The notes under the pieces: generated by a model
What the model saw: the letters and a program-made list of their open reading frames with translations, nothing else
What the model was told of the DNA's origin: nothing
The model's database searches: none
Position numbers and translations under genes: made by a program
In this document: positions 1 to 5,175 of the stretch, piece after piece
Layout of the letters: each line of letters starts with the position of its first letter
How positions within the stretch are numbered: the stretch's first letter is position 1
Assembly: GCA_903879975.1 (NCBI GenBank)
Contig: CAIRNL010000228.1
Coordinates: 1-5,175 of the forward strand
Reading direction: 5' to 3'
DNA: 5,175 nt
Source: an uncultured Chloroflexota bacterium
GTDB lineage: Bacteria; Chloroflexota; Anaerolineae; Caldilineales; Caldilineaceae

Positions 1-638
1 CCGCCATCGGCTGTATAGGGGATCGGTTCCCAGTGCAGTGTCACGCGGTCTGTCAGCACCTCGCCCACGGCGATATTCCGAGGGGCGATCGTCTGGGTGA
101 GATGCCAGCCCGGCGCCATAGCTGCCACACAGGCGGCGACCTTGTCACTGGATGCCGACAGCATGTTGTAGCTGAGATCGAGTCGCATCAGACGAGATTG
201 CAGCTTGCAGAAGTCAACCGGAATGGAGCCAGACAATGAATTATTTTGCAATTGCAGTGTGGTGAGCGCTGGGAGCGCGTCCAGCGCACGGGGGATTTCC
301 CCTTGCAGATGATTGGCAGCCAGGTTCAGTTCGACGACGTGCCCACCTGCACACTTCAGCCCTGACCATGCGCAGATATTCTGATCGATCAACCAGCCGG
401 CTTTCTGTGACCAGTTGGGGCCATCTGTTTGCTCATAGAGATCGACGAGCGCTCGGCATTCTGTGCTGGGCAGATCCCGTTGCCTGGCACAGAACGCAGC
501 AGCAGACTTGTCCTCTGGCGCCTGTGCTGCAGCGGGGTATGTGAAAAACGTGACGGCCATTGCTCCAAGAACAACAATGCCGACCATTACTCGAAGGCAA
601 ACCGACTCTTGGCGCCAACACCTGGCAATTGCTTGCAT
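1..638 (-). CDS. Secreted plant-type leucine-rich-repeat protein with fibronectin-III-like segment (3' end outside window)
   Basis: This is the N-terminal 212 residues of an exported LRR protein; the frame is open to the left edge. Residues 1-40 form a signal peptide: basic start (R6, R10, R16), hydrophobic core about 17-33 and an AAAQA cleavage region near 36-40. Residues 60-96 match the cap found before plant-type bacterial LRRs: ECRALVDLYEQTDGPNW, GW at 81-82, and the C89/W91/C96 cluster. Three repeats follow: LNLAANHLQGEIP (104-116), LQLQNNSLSGSIP (128-140) and a degenerate LDLSYNML (153-160). After about residue 183 (TIAPRNIAV... VTLHWEPIPYTADG) the sequence looks like the first strands of a fibronectin-III-like domain. 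The ATG at 638-636 has a GGAG 7 nt upstream; an in-frame ATG at 683-681 is possible but would put 15 residues before the signal peptide. Such proteins usually act outside the cell in binding or adhesion; the ligand is unknown. Confidence 0.85.
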   Translation of the reverse strand, partial: MQAIARCWRQESVCLRVMVGIVVLGAMAVTFFTYPAAAQAPEDKSAAAFCARQRDLPSTECRALVDLYEQTDGPNWSQKAGWLIDQNICAWSGLKCAGGHVVELNLAANHLQGEIPRALDALPALTTLQLQNNSLSGSIPVDFCKLQSRLMRLDLSYNMLSASSDKVAACVAAMAPGWHLTQTIAPRNIAVGEVLTDRVTLHWEPIPYTADG

Positions 639-762
639 ACTACATCTCCGTTCGTTCGACTGGATCTCACATCTGTTAGACATACGAAGATGCATTCACC
701 GGCAACATTGTCTCTGTAGCTAGTGGTCCGTCAGTCTTCATTCTTTCAGTGCACAAACCAAG

Positions 763-773
763 TGTCTGACAGA
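763..773. repeat. Short overlapping palindrome in divergent intergenic region
   Basis: The bases TGTCTGACAGA contain two overlapping odd palindromes, TGTC-t-GACA (763-771) and TCTG-a-CAGA (765-773). The site lies about 125 bp upstream of the LRR start codon. It could be half of a repressor site, but 9-bp palindromes also occur by chance, so this is only a note. Confidence 0.25.
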
Positions 774-845
774 AACCCGGTTCGTCTAGCTGCAGAATAA
801 CGATTGACACCCTACTAGAGTTCGCGGCCATCGATCTTCGTCCTT

Positions 846-868
846 AGCGATCCTTATTCAGGATAGCT
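846..868. repeat. Imperfect inverted repeat, 9-bp arms
   Basis: AGCGATCCT (846-854) and AGGATAGCT (860-868) are inverted copies with one mismatched pair (G against A) around the 5-base spacer TATTC. No T-run follows on either strand, so it does not look like an intrinsic terminator. It sits about 50 bp upstream of the TATAAT that faces the TPR regulator and about 210 bp upstream of the LRR start. That placement suits an operator or activator site shared by the divergent genes. The role is inferred. Confidence 0.45.
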
Positions 869-894
869 TTCAGAACTGGCAACTACATGGTCAT

Positions 895-924
895 TTTCGG
901 CTCAAATCAGCTCAGGAATATAAT
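895..924 (+). promoter_or_regulatory. Predicted promoter for the TPR regulator gene
   Basis: A perfect -10 hexamer TATAAT lies at 919-924. The best -35 candidate is TTTCGG at 895-900 with an 18-bp spacer; it is a poor match to TTGACA, which suggests a weak or activator-dependent promoter. Transcription would start near 931, leaving a leader of about 120 nt before the ATG at 1051. The -10 box is bracketed by CTCAG (911-915) and CTGAG (932-936), so a protein bound there would block the polymerase. Confidence 0.45.
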
Positions 925-943
925 ACTACTTCTGAGTCTCTGA
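907..943. promoter_or_regulatory. Candidate operator: inverted repeat flanking the -10 box
   Basis: TCAG-CTCAG at 907-915 is mirrored by CTGAG-tct-CTGA at 932-943, with the TATAAT between the arms. The inner CTCAG/CTGAG arms are exact; the outer TCAG/CTGA pair is offset by three bases. The arrangement suits a dimeric repressor that occludes the promoter. Autoregulation by the downstream product, which has a winged HTH, is a guess. Confidence 0.3.
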
Positions 944-1050
944 ATCAACGAGGGACAACAATCCAAATCATCCTGAAATGACATCAATGGCCCACAAACC
1001 TACCCAACTGTAAGGCGAGTGGCGTATCCGTACAAGAGATATCAATTACC

Positions 1051-3471
1051 ATGGGGGCTAGCGTTGTGCAGCCGGCTGACACCCTCCTCCAACTAAATGA
1101 AGGTGAATTTGCGGCGCTCGTCAACGATGCGTACAAGGCATTCAGCAACGTGCTCGGCCTGTCGCGATCTCCACTCGCAACGTCTGCGCTAGTGGAAGCG
1201 ACCCTGGTTCTCGACCATCTCACACCAACGGCGGTCGATCGCGGACGTGGCCTTCAACTCGTGTTGTGCTGGGCAGTCGAGCAATTAGCGCCTTCAACGC
1301 CGCGCTATCCGATAGGAACAGAGCGCCCGTTCGATGATCCCACATGGCATCAGCCAGCCTGGTGGCGCTACAACATCCTACGTCACCGTTATGTCGAACC
1401 ATTATCTCCAGACACCTTCGTTGATGGTGGACGTTTCACGGAGACCTTGATTGCGTTGACCGGCATTCCATCCGCCGACGCGTTCTTTGATGAACGTAAC
1501 CGCTCCATGCGCGCTGCATCTGAAATTATCCAACGCCAGCTGCGCAGCGGCGACGCCAGTGCCAAACTGGCGCAACGTGCACTGACCCTGGCCTACGCTC
1601 CACTCGAACGCAACGCAGTCGCCCGCTCGCTGTTAGGGGTAGCAGCGGTCCTTGACGGGGTCTTTCCTCGTACGCTGTTGCTGTCGTTGGCACGTACCGA
1701 GAATCTGCCCAATCCGCAGCCGGCCCTGGAGTTTCTCATTGCGAATCGATTACTTCGCACTGGCGACGACGATAGCAGCCTGTGGATTTCGCCAACACTG
1801 CGCCAGTACGTTTATCAGCGCGAGCCGGCCGACCGAATTCAGGTCCGGCACAGCCGGGCAGCAAGCTATTACCGGACGGAGCAGCAGCCCCTTGTGGCAG
1901 TGCGTCATCTGCACCAAGCAGGTCAGTGGACAGAAGCTGCCACACTGCTGGTCGAGCATGGCTCAAGACTTGCCGGCGATCTGCAGCTAGCTGAGATACG
2001 CGTCGAGGTCGAGGCATTTTCTGCCGCCCAACTGGACGCGCGGAACTGGCGTCGCCTTCAGATTCTGCGCAGCGATATTTGTTCTGCCATGGGCGACAGC
2101 GATGCTGCAATCAGCGCGTGCCGTATTGCGCTGAAAAGCACAACCGTGCCGGAGGAACAGGCGCCCATCTTCCGACGCCTGGGCAAGCTCTACGAGATGC
2201 GCAACCAGCTGCATGCGTTGTCCTACTATCGGCAGGCGGAAGCACGCTTTGCCCTCGGCGACCGCGAGCTGGTCACCTTGTTGAAAGATCGCGGCTGGCT
2301 GCACATCCACCGCCGTACCTGGGAAAAGGCACAGACAGACCTAGAGCAGGCCCTGCAACAAAATCCTGATGACACGCAACGCGCCGACGTGCTGGACGCG
2401 CTTGCTGCGCTCTATCGCTACCTGCAGCACTACGATGACGCCATCGATGCGGCCCAAGAAGCGCTGGCCCTGCGCGAGCAGGCCGGCGATCTGCTCCAAG
2501 TGGCGAAATCACTGGGTAATCTTGGCCTTCTCTACAGCGCGACGGGGAATCAGGCCAACGCGGTTGCGGCACATCGCGAGGCGCACGATCTGGCACAGCA
2601 GCTTGGCAACCGCGAACTGGCGACAACCGCCCTCATCAACACCGGCCTGGCACAGCACATGGCCGGAGATCACCACGCCGCCATTGGCTCCTATCAGGCA
2701 AGCCTTGCCCTCGCCCGGGAGATCAACGCCCGGCTGGTCGAACTGCGTGCGCTGGCCAATCTAGCCGAGGTCTTGGCGGAAACTGATGATTATCAGAGCG
2801 CCACGGCCTGTTGGCAGGCTGCGCTGAAACTAGCCGAACAAGAGGCCTTCGACGACGAAAAGAGCTATCTACTCGAACTGGCGACGCGCTTTGCGTTCCC
2901 GCTGCCGCGCAGCGAGCAGAATGAGCGCAGCGGTGTCACCCCTACGCCGGCCTTCTCGAGAGATGCGTCTGGTAACCCGGATGCGGCCGATGAAGATCGG
3001 CACGTATTGGAACTTGCGCGACACGAGGGCAGCGTCACCCCGCGCCGGCTGATGGAAACAGCACACATCAGCAAGGCAACCGCCACACGCAGACTGGCTG
3101 CGCTGGCCGACGCCGGCAGGCTTGTCTTGCAGGGGCGCGGGCGCAACACACGGTATGTTCTGCCCGACCCATCACCCGGTTTGCAGAACGGCCAGCGTAT
3201 CCATGAGGTGGACCTCCAGCAAATTTTCGTTCATCATCTACCGTGGCTTGCCCATCGCTATGGGATACGAGCGCTAGGCTGGTCGGACACAGATGCAACG
3301 GCCTCCGCCCAGCCAACTCTGGTGGCTCGTTTTGGGCGCTTACCCAACTTGCTGGCCTTTCTGGAACTGCGCGGCCTGCTGATCAAACATGCCGGGGTGC
3401 CGATTGATCTGCTCCCTGTGCAAGCCATCCCCTCTGGGCAGCCGGTCAGGTGGTTTACGGGAGAAGTTTGA
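1051..3471 (+). CDS. STAND-like TPR regulator without NTPase, with winged HTH and degenerate nucleotidyltransferase-like C-terminus
   Basis: This 806-residue cytoplasmic protein is probably a DNA-binding, protein-sensing regulator. Residues 1-170 are a divergent domain with WWRYNIL..RYVE at 104-116 and an HTH-like helical stretch at about 127-165. Residues 172-305 (ERNAVARSLLGVAAVLDG, then ISPTLRQYVYQ and HSRAASYYRTE) resemble the winged-helix adaptor and first helices that follow the NTPase in STAND proteins. No P-loop or Walker B is visible anywhere. About seven TPRs fill 333-598. Residues 646-705 are a winged HTH: recognition helix near ISKATATRRLAAL (673-685), wing GRGRNTRYVL (695-704). 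Residues 721-806 read as an MNT-type nucleotidyltransferase fold without its DxD pair. The ATG is the first start after an in-frame TGA at 979-981; its ribosome site (AAGAGA, 1034-1039) is weak. It could instead act purely as a scaffold; its target is unknown. Confidence 0.85.
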   Translation: MGASVVQPADTLLQLNEGEFAALVNDAYKAFSNVLGLSRSPLATSALVEATLVLDHLTPTAVDRGRGLQLVLCWAVEQLAPSTPRYPIGTERPFDDPTWHQPAWWRYNILRHRYVEPLSPDTFVDGGRFTETLIALTGIPSADAFFDERNRSMRAASEIIQRQLRSGDASAKLAQRALTLAYAPLERNAVARSLLGVAAVLDGVFPRTLLLSLARTENLPNPQPALEFLIANRLLRTGDDDSSLWISPTLRQYVYQREPADRIQVRHSRAASYYRTEQQPLVAVRHLHQAGQWTEAATLLVEHGSRLAGDLQLAEIRVEVEAFSAAQLDARNWRRLQILRSDICSAMGDSDAAISACRIALKSTTVPEEQAPIFRRLGKLYEMRNQLHALSYYRQAEARFALGDRELVTLLKDRGWLHIHRRTWEKAQTDLEQALQQNPDDTQRADVLDALAALYRYLQHYDDAIDAAQEALALREQAGDLLQVAKSLGNLGLLYSATGNQANAVAAHREAHDLAQQLGNRELATTALINTGLAQHMAGDHHAAIGSYQASLALAREINARLVELRALANLAEVLAETDDYQSATACWQAALKLAEQEAFDDEKSYLLELATRFAFPLPRSEQNERSGVTPTPAFSRDASGNPDAADEDRHVLELARHEGSVTPRRLMETAHISKATATRRLAALADAGRLVLQGRGRNTRYVLPDPSPGLQNGQRIHEVDLQQIFVHHLPWLAHRYGIRALGWSDTDATASAQPTLVARFGRLPNLLAFLELRGLLIKHAGVPIDLLPVQAIPSGQPVRWFTGEV

Positions 3472-3504
3472 ACGATGGAGAGATGATAGCGTACTTTTCC
3501 GTTG

Positions 3505-3520
3505 AAGGGGAGAGCCTCTT
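3505..3520. terminator. Weak hairpin between convergent genes
   Basis: AAGGGG (3505-3510) can pair with CCTCTT (3515-3520), including one G-U pair, around the tetraloop AGAG. It lies 34 bp after the TPR regulator's stop and 36 bp beyond the NmrA-like gene's stop, where a shared terminator would be expected. Neither strand shows a T-run after the stem, so it is not a standard intrinsic terminator. No better candidate is seen in the 84-bp gap. Confidence 0.25.
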
Positions 3521-3555
3521 GCGCCAAAGTCCCTATCACAACAACGGCAGAGGAG

Positions 3556-4419
3556 CTATCGGCATAACTCTCCCCGACTCCGCAACAGCCATGAATTCAG
3601 TGTAGCCGGCGGTCGCCCCAGCAAACCGGCCAGCACAGTTGCATTACCCCAGAAGCCATACATCTCGTAGTACTCAAACATGCGCAACAACGTAGTGACT
3701 GCATAGGTGGGCAGGCCGTTGGCGCGTGCATTGACGGCCCAGTCCGCGCGTGGGACACTGTCGAATCGCAGCGGGCGATCGAGCGCATCCGCCAGTCTCT
3801 GCGTCACCTCAGCCTGTGTGAACGCCTCACCGTTGGCGAGTTCATAGATTGCGCCTTCATGGCCGGCTTCGGTGAGCACACGTGCAGCCGCTGCGACGAC
3901 GTCCTCCAGGTCGACCATGCCGATACGCGTATGGCCGGCATAGGGCACGCGGTAGACGCCCTCTGCACAGATAGCCGGCATATAGGCGAGTAGGTTCTGC
4001 ATATAGGCCGTCGGCTGCAAGATCGTATAATCCAGGCCTGTTGTGAAGAGCAACTCCTCCACGCGCATCTTCTGCCAGTGGTGTGGCATTGCCTCTACCT
4101 GGGGGTGCAGCACCGAGTGATAGACGATACGTGAAACGCCGGCAAGTTGTGCCGCCTCTACCACACGGGCAGCGATTTCCGGCTCTGCAGGGTGCATATT
4201 AGGGCAGATGTGGTAGACGACCTCAACCCCGGCAAAGCTGCTGGCCAGGCGCGCCACATCGTCAAACTCGGCCTGCACCACATCAGCGGCGCCGAGCGAG
4301 CGCAACAGGGCGCTGCCCGCCATGCTGCGTACGACGGCACGTGCCTGTGCGCTGCGTCGGGCAAGCGCCTGCACGAGCGCACGCCCCGTCTTACCACCGG
4401 CGCCCGTGATCGCGATCAT
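3556..4419 (-). CDS. NmrA-like NAD(P)-binding atypical SDR protein
   Basis: This is a 287-residue soluble Rossmann-fold protein, complete and of usual length for NmrA-like SDRs. The N-terminus MIAITGAGGKTG (1-12) holds the dinucleotide loop GxGGxTG. R28 and R31 after the second strand are placed where NADP-preferring members carry basic residues. VSRIVYHSV (95-103) is the strand before the active-site region. The usual YxxxK is replaced by H113-x3-K117 followed by E121, as in many NmrA-like members. TGLDYTILQPTAYMQN (127-142) and IYELANGEAFT (191-201) are also typical. Family members are NAD(P)H-dependent quinone or sugar reductases, or redox-sensing regulators without activity; the sequence does not decide. 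The start is well supported by AGGAGGAG at 4430-4423. The gene converges on the TPR regulator, 84 bp stop to stop, and shows no frameshift. Confidence 0.9.
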   Translation of the reverse strand: MIAITGAGGKTGRALVQALARRSAQARAVVRSMAGSALLRSLGAADVVQAEFDDVARLASSFAGVEVVYHICPNMHPAEPEIAARVVEAAQLAGVSRIVYHSVLHPQVEAMPHHWQKMRVEELLFTTGLDYTILQPTAYMQNLLAYMPAICAEGVYRVPYAGHTRIGMVDLEDVVAAAARVLTEAGHEGAIYELANGEAFTQAEVTQRLADALDRPLRFDSVPRADWAVNARANGLPTYAVTTLLRMFEYYEMYGFWGNATVLAGLLGRPPATLNSWLLRSRGELCR

Positions 4420-4507
4420 CCGCTCCTCCTCGCTCTTGCATCCTACCTGTCAATTTTCGCCGAAATCTGCCCAGCTGACTCGGGGCATGCGCCCGATCCG
4501 TGTTACG

Positions 4508-4537
4508 ATAGTAGACTGGAACAGCGCCATCCTGCAA
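4508..4537 (-). promoter_or_regulatory. Possible promoter for the NmrA-like gene
   Basis: On the minus strand TTGCAG (4537-4532) and TACTAT (4513-4508) are separated by 18 bp. They match the sigma-70 consensus at three and four of six positions. Transcription would begin about 80 nt before the ATG. The match is weak and is offered only as the best pair found. The closer TTGACA at 4453-4448 has no -10 partner. Confidence 0.25.
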
Positions 4538-4654
4538 GCTCCAGTAAAGGTCGATAGAAAGCAGCGGACCTGGAGCGCAGTGCTGGCAGCGCTGTCGTGC
4601 GGTGACCAGACAACCGGCGTGTGCAAACGTTATGCATGCCGTAACACATACCTT

Positions 4655-4681
4655 TTGACAGCAACCATGGTGTATGATATT
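4655..4681 (+). promoter_or_regulatory. Predicted promoter for the chorismate-type gene
   Basis: A consensus -35 TTGACA lies at 4655-4660. GATATT (4676-4681) has 15-bp spacing and matches TATAAT at four of six positions. TATGAT (4673-4678) matches at five but is only 12 bp away. The short spacing suggests a promoter that needs an activator, or that the true -10 is unclear. The leader to the ATG at 4808 would be about 120 nt and includes the TCACGTAG repeat. Confidence 0.35.
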
Positions 4682-4720
4682 CGTACCCTATTGTGAAAAA
4701 TGCAACGAAGGTACGCAACG

Positions 4721-4749
4721 TCACGTAGCTACAGGGCGAAATCACGTAG
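4721..4749 (+). repeat. Direct repeat TCACGTAG, two copies 21 bp apart
   Basis: Exact copies of TCACGTAG lie at 4721-4728 and 4742-4749. The start-to-start distance is 21 bp, two turns of B-DNA, so both copies face the same side of the helix. They fall between the predicted promoter and the start codon at 4808, where a bound protein could block elongation or initiation. Their use as a regulator site is inferred from spacing and placement alone. Confidence 0.4.
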
Positions 4750-4807
4750 AATGTTTGTGTAGTGAGTGGACTTACTGCACAGGCAAGAGAGCGGTGGGAA
4801 ATAGATC

Positions 4808-5175
4808 ATGGGGTTTGCGGAAAGAGACCTACAGTTTAGCATTGAGCGCGAAAGACGTGCGGCAGCAATCTATCACGCCGCCATTACATCCGGCAGTGCG
4901 GTAGCAGTCTGGCGGCGCCCGCACGAACAGTCGGCGCGAGCGATCATCGACCTCTCCGGCACGCCACACATGGCGTCTGTCAACCTCCTGGAGCGTGAAC
5001 CAGCCTTTGTCTTTGCACCCTTTGTGGCAGATCCAGCCGGCGCTGCCCTGCAACTGCGCGCCGACCTATGGTTCGATGGGAAGTCGTTGCACGTCCGCAA
5101 CGCCAACGGCACACGCCAGCGTTCCGAACGTGCCGAACAAATCCTGGCAGCACTTCAGAACGGGGGGCAAAGCCA
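4808..5175 (+). CDS. Isochorismate synthase-like (chorismate-binding family) protein, N-terminal part, cut by window edge
   Basis: The frame is open from the ATG at 4808 to the right edge: 122 codons plus two bases. An in-frame TAG at 4802-4804 rules out any earlier start, and GGTGGGA at 4793-4799 is a good ribosome site 8 nt upstream. Visible features are a helical start (FAERDLQFSIERERRAAAIY), a strand AVAVWRRP, and then REPAFVFAPFV followed by ALQLRADLWFDG. A 'GFVFAPF' motif followed by a strand with L.AD is how the N-terminal region of MenF/EntC/DhbC-type isochorismate synthases often reads. That family converts chorismate to isochorismate for menaquinone or catechol siderophores. The catalytic domain lies outside the window, so this rests on short motifs. 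It is divergent from the NmrA-like gene. Codon use and GC resemble the other genes here. Confidence 0.6.
   Translation, partial: MGFAERDLQFSIERERRAAAIYHAAITSGSAVAVWRRPHEQSARAIIDLSGTPHMASVNLLEREPAFVFAPFVADPAGAALQLRADLWFDGKSLHVRNANGTRQRSERAEQILAALQNGGQS

Larger units (their letters stand above)
639..1050. other. Divergent intergenic control region between LRR gene and TPR regulator
   Basis: I see no convincing gene in these 412 bases. The region is AT-richer than its flanks and must carry the promoters of both divergent genes. It holds a perfect TATAAT facing the TPR regulator, an imperfect 9-bp inverted repeat at 846-868, CTCAG/CTGAG arms around the TATAAT, and a short palindrome at 763-773. 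No good -35/-10 pair could be picked for the leftward LRR gene. A TTGACA on the plus strand at 804-809 has no -10 partner. Confidence 0.7.
4420..4807. other. Divergent intergenic control region between NmrA-like gene and chorismate-type gene
   Basis: These 388 bases hold no convincing gene; the short open frames crossing them have neither a good ribosome site nor a recognisable product. The rightward half carries a consensus TTGACA and a direct repeat, and the leftward half holds a weaker promoter candidate for the NmrA-like gene. The stretch from about 4620 to 4780 is AT-richer than the flanking genes, as expected for a promoter region. No riboswitch or tRNA-like fold was recognised. Confidence 0.7.

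Noticed and set aside
429..719. Plus-strand open frame of 96 codons
   Set aside because: It is antisense to the signal peptide and LRR cap of the minus-strand gene, which has a clear family match and ribosome site; the product is low-complexity and unrecognisable.
745..748. Placeholder position in the window for the residue motif SDTD (residues 745-748 of the regulator, bases 3283-3294) as an intact MNT catalytic SDxD
   Set aside because: No GS loop lies at the right distance before it and it is not followed by a hydrophobic strand. The hydrophobic strand comes eight residues later, so the motif more likely belongs to the altered loop.
804..809. TTGACA on the plus strand as a -35 box
   Set aside because: No -10-like hexamer lies 15-19 bp downstream; that stretch is GC-rich.
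1051..1560. A hidden P-loop NTPase in the N-terminal part of the regulator
   Set aside because: No GxxxxGK[ST] or hhhhDD motif is present in the reading, and the region is too short for a whole NB-ARC module.
1736..2110. Minus-strand open frame of 124 codons
   Set aside because: It lies wholly inside the TPR regulator gene and its translation is arginine- and proline-rich with no recognisable motif, as expected for an antisense shadow of GC-rich coding DNA.
2273..2626. Minus-strand open frame of 117 codons
   Set aside because: It is antisense to the TPR repeats and is rich in Arg, Pro and Ala, with no family signal.
4448..4453. TTGACA on the minus strand as a -35 box for the NmrA-like gene
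   Set aside because: The -10 position would fall on the AGGAGG ribosome site, leaving no room for a leader.
4147..4557. Plus-strand open frame of 136 codons across the start of the NmrA-like gene
   Set aside because: It is antisense to the Rossmann domain, which is well supported, and the frame has no good ribosome site or recognisable product.
4674..4904. Plus-strand open frame of 76 codons overlapping the start of the chorismate-type gene
   Set aside because: It overlaps the predicted promoter and then reads the better-supported gene in another frame; no ribosome site or homology is seen.

Overview
The window looks like chromosomal DNA from a free-living bacterium, most likely of the phylum Chloroflexota. 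That guess is by protein style: a secreted plant-type leucine-rich-repeat protein running into a fibronectin-III-like segment, and a STAND-like TPR regulator. No rRNA or tRNA is present to confirm it. Coding DNA is moderately GC-rich with full-length open frames; the two divergent intergenic regions are AT-richer. I see no mobile element, CRISPR array, tRNA or rRNA.

Layout. (1) Positions 1-638, minus strand: start of a secreted LRR protein, cut by the left edge. (2) 639-1050: a divergent control region of about 0.4 kb with a perfect TATAAT box and several inverted repeats. (3) 1051-3471, plus strand: an 806-residue multidomain regulator. Its order is a divergent N-terminal domain, a winged-helix adaptor of the kind that follows the NTPase in STAND proteins, about seven TPRs, a winged HTH, and a C-terminal domain that reads as a minimal nucleotidyltransferase (MNT) without its catalytic aspartate pair. 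No P-loop is present. (4) 3472-3555: a short convergent gap with a small hairpin. (5) 3556-4419, minus strand: an NmrA-like atypical SDR with an intact NAD(P)-binding loop. (6) 4420-4807: a second divergent control region, with a consensus -35 box and an 8-bp direct repeat at 21-bp spacing. (7) 4808 to the right edge, plus strand: start of a gene whose N-terminus resembles isochorismate synthases (MenF/EntC/DhbC type).

The four genes alternate in strand, so none is an obvious operon partner of another within the window. The LRR gene and the TPR regulator share one divergent promoter region; the NmrA-like gene and the chorismate-type gene share the other. The most unusual object is the 806-residue protein, which looks like a signal-responsive DNA-binding scaffold that has lost, or never had, the NTPase switch and carries a probably dead MNT domain next to its winged helix.
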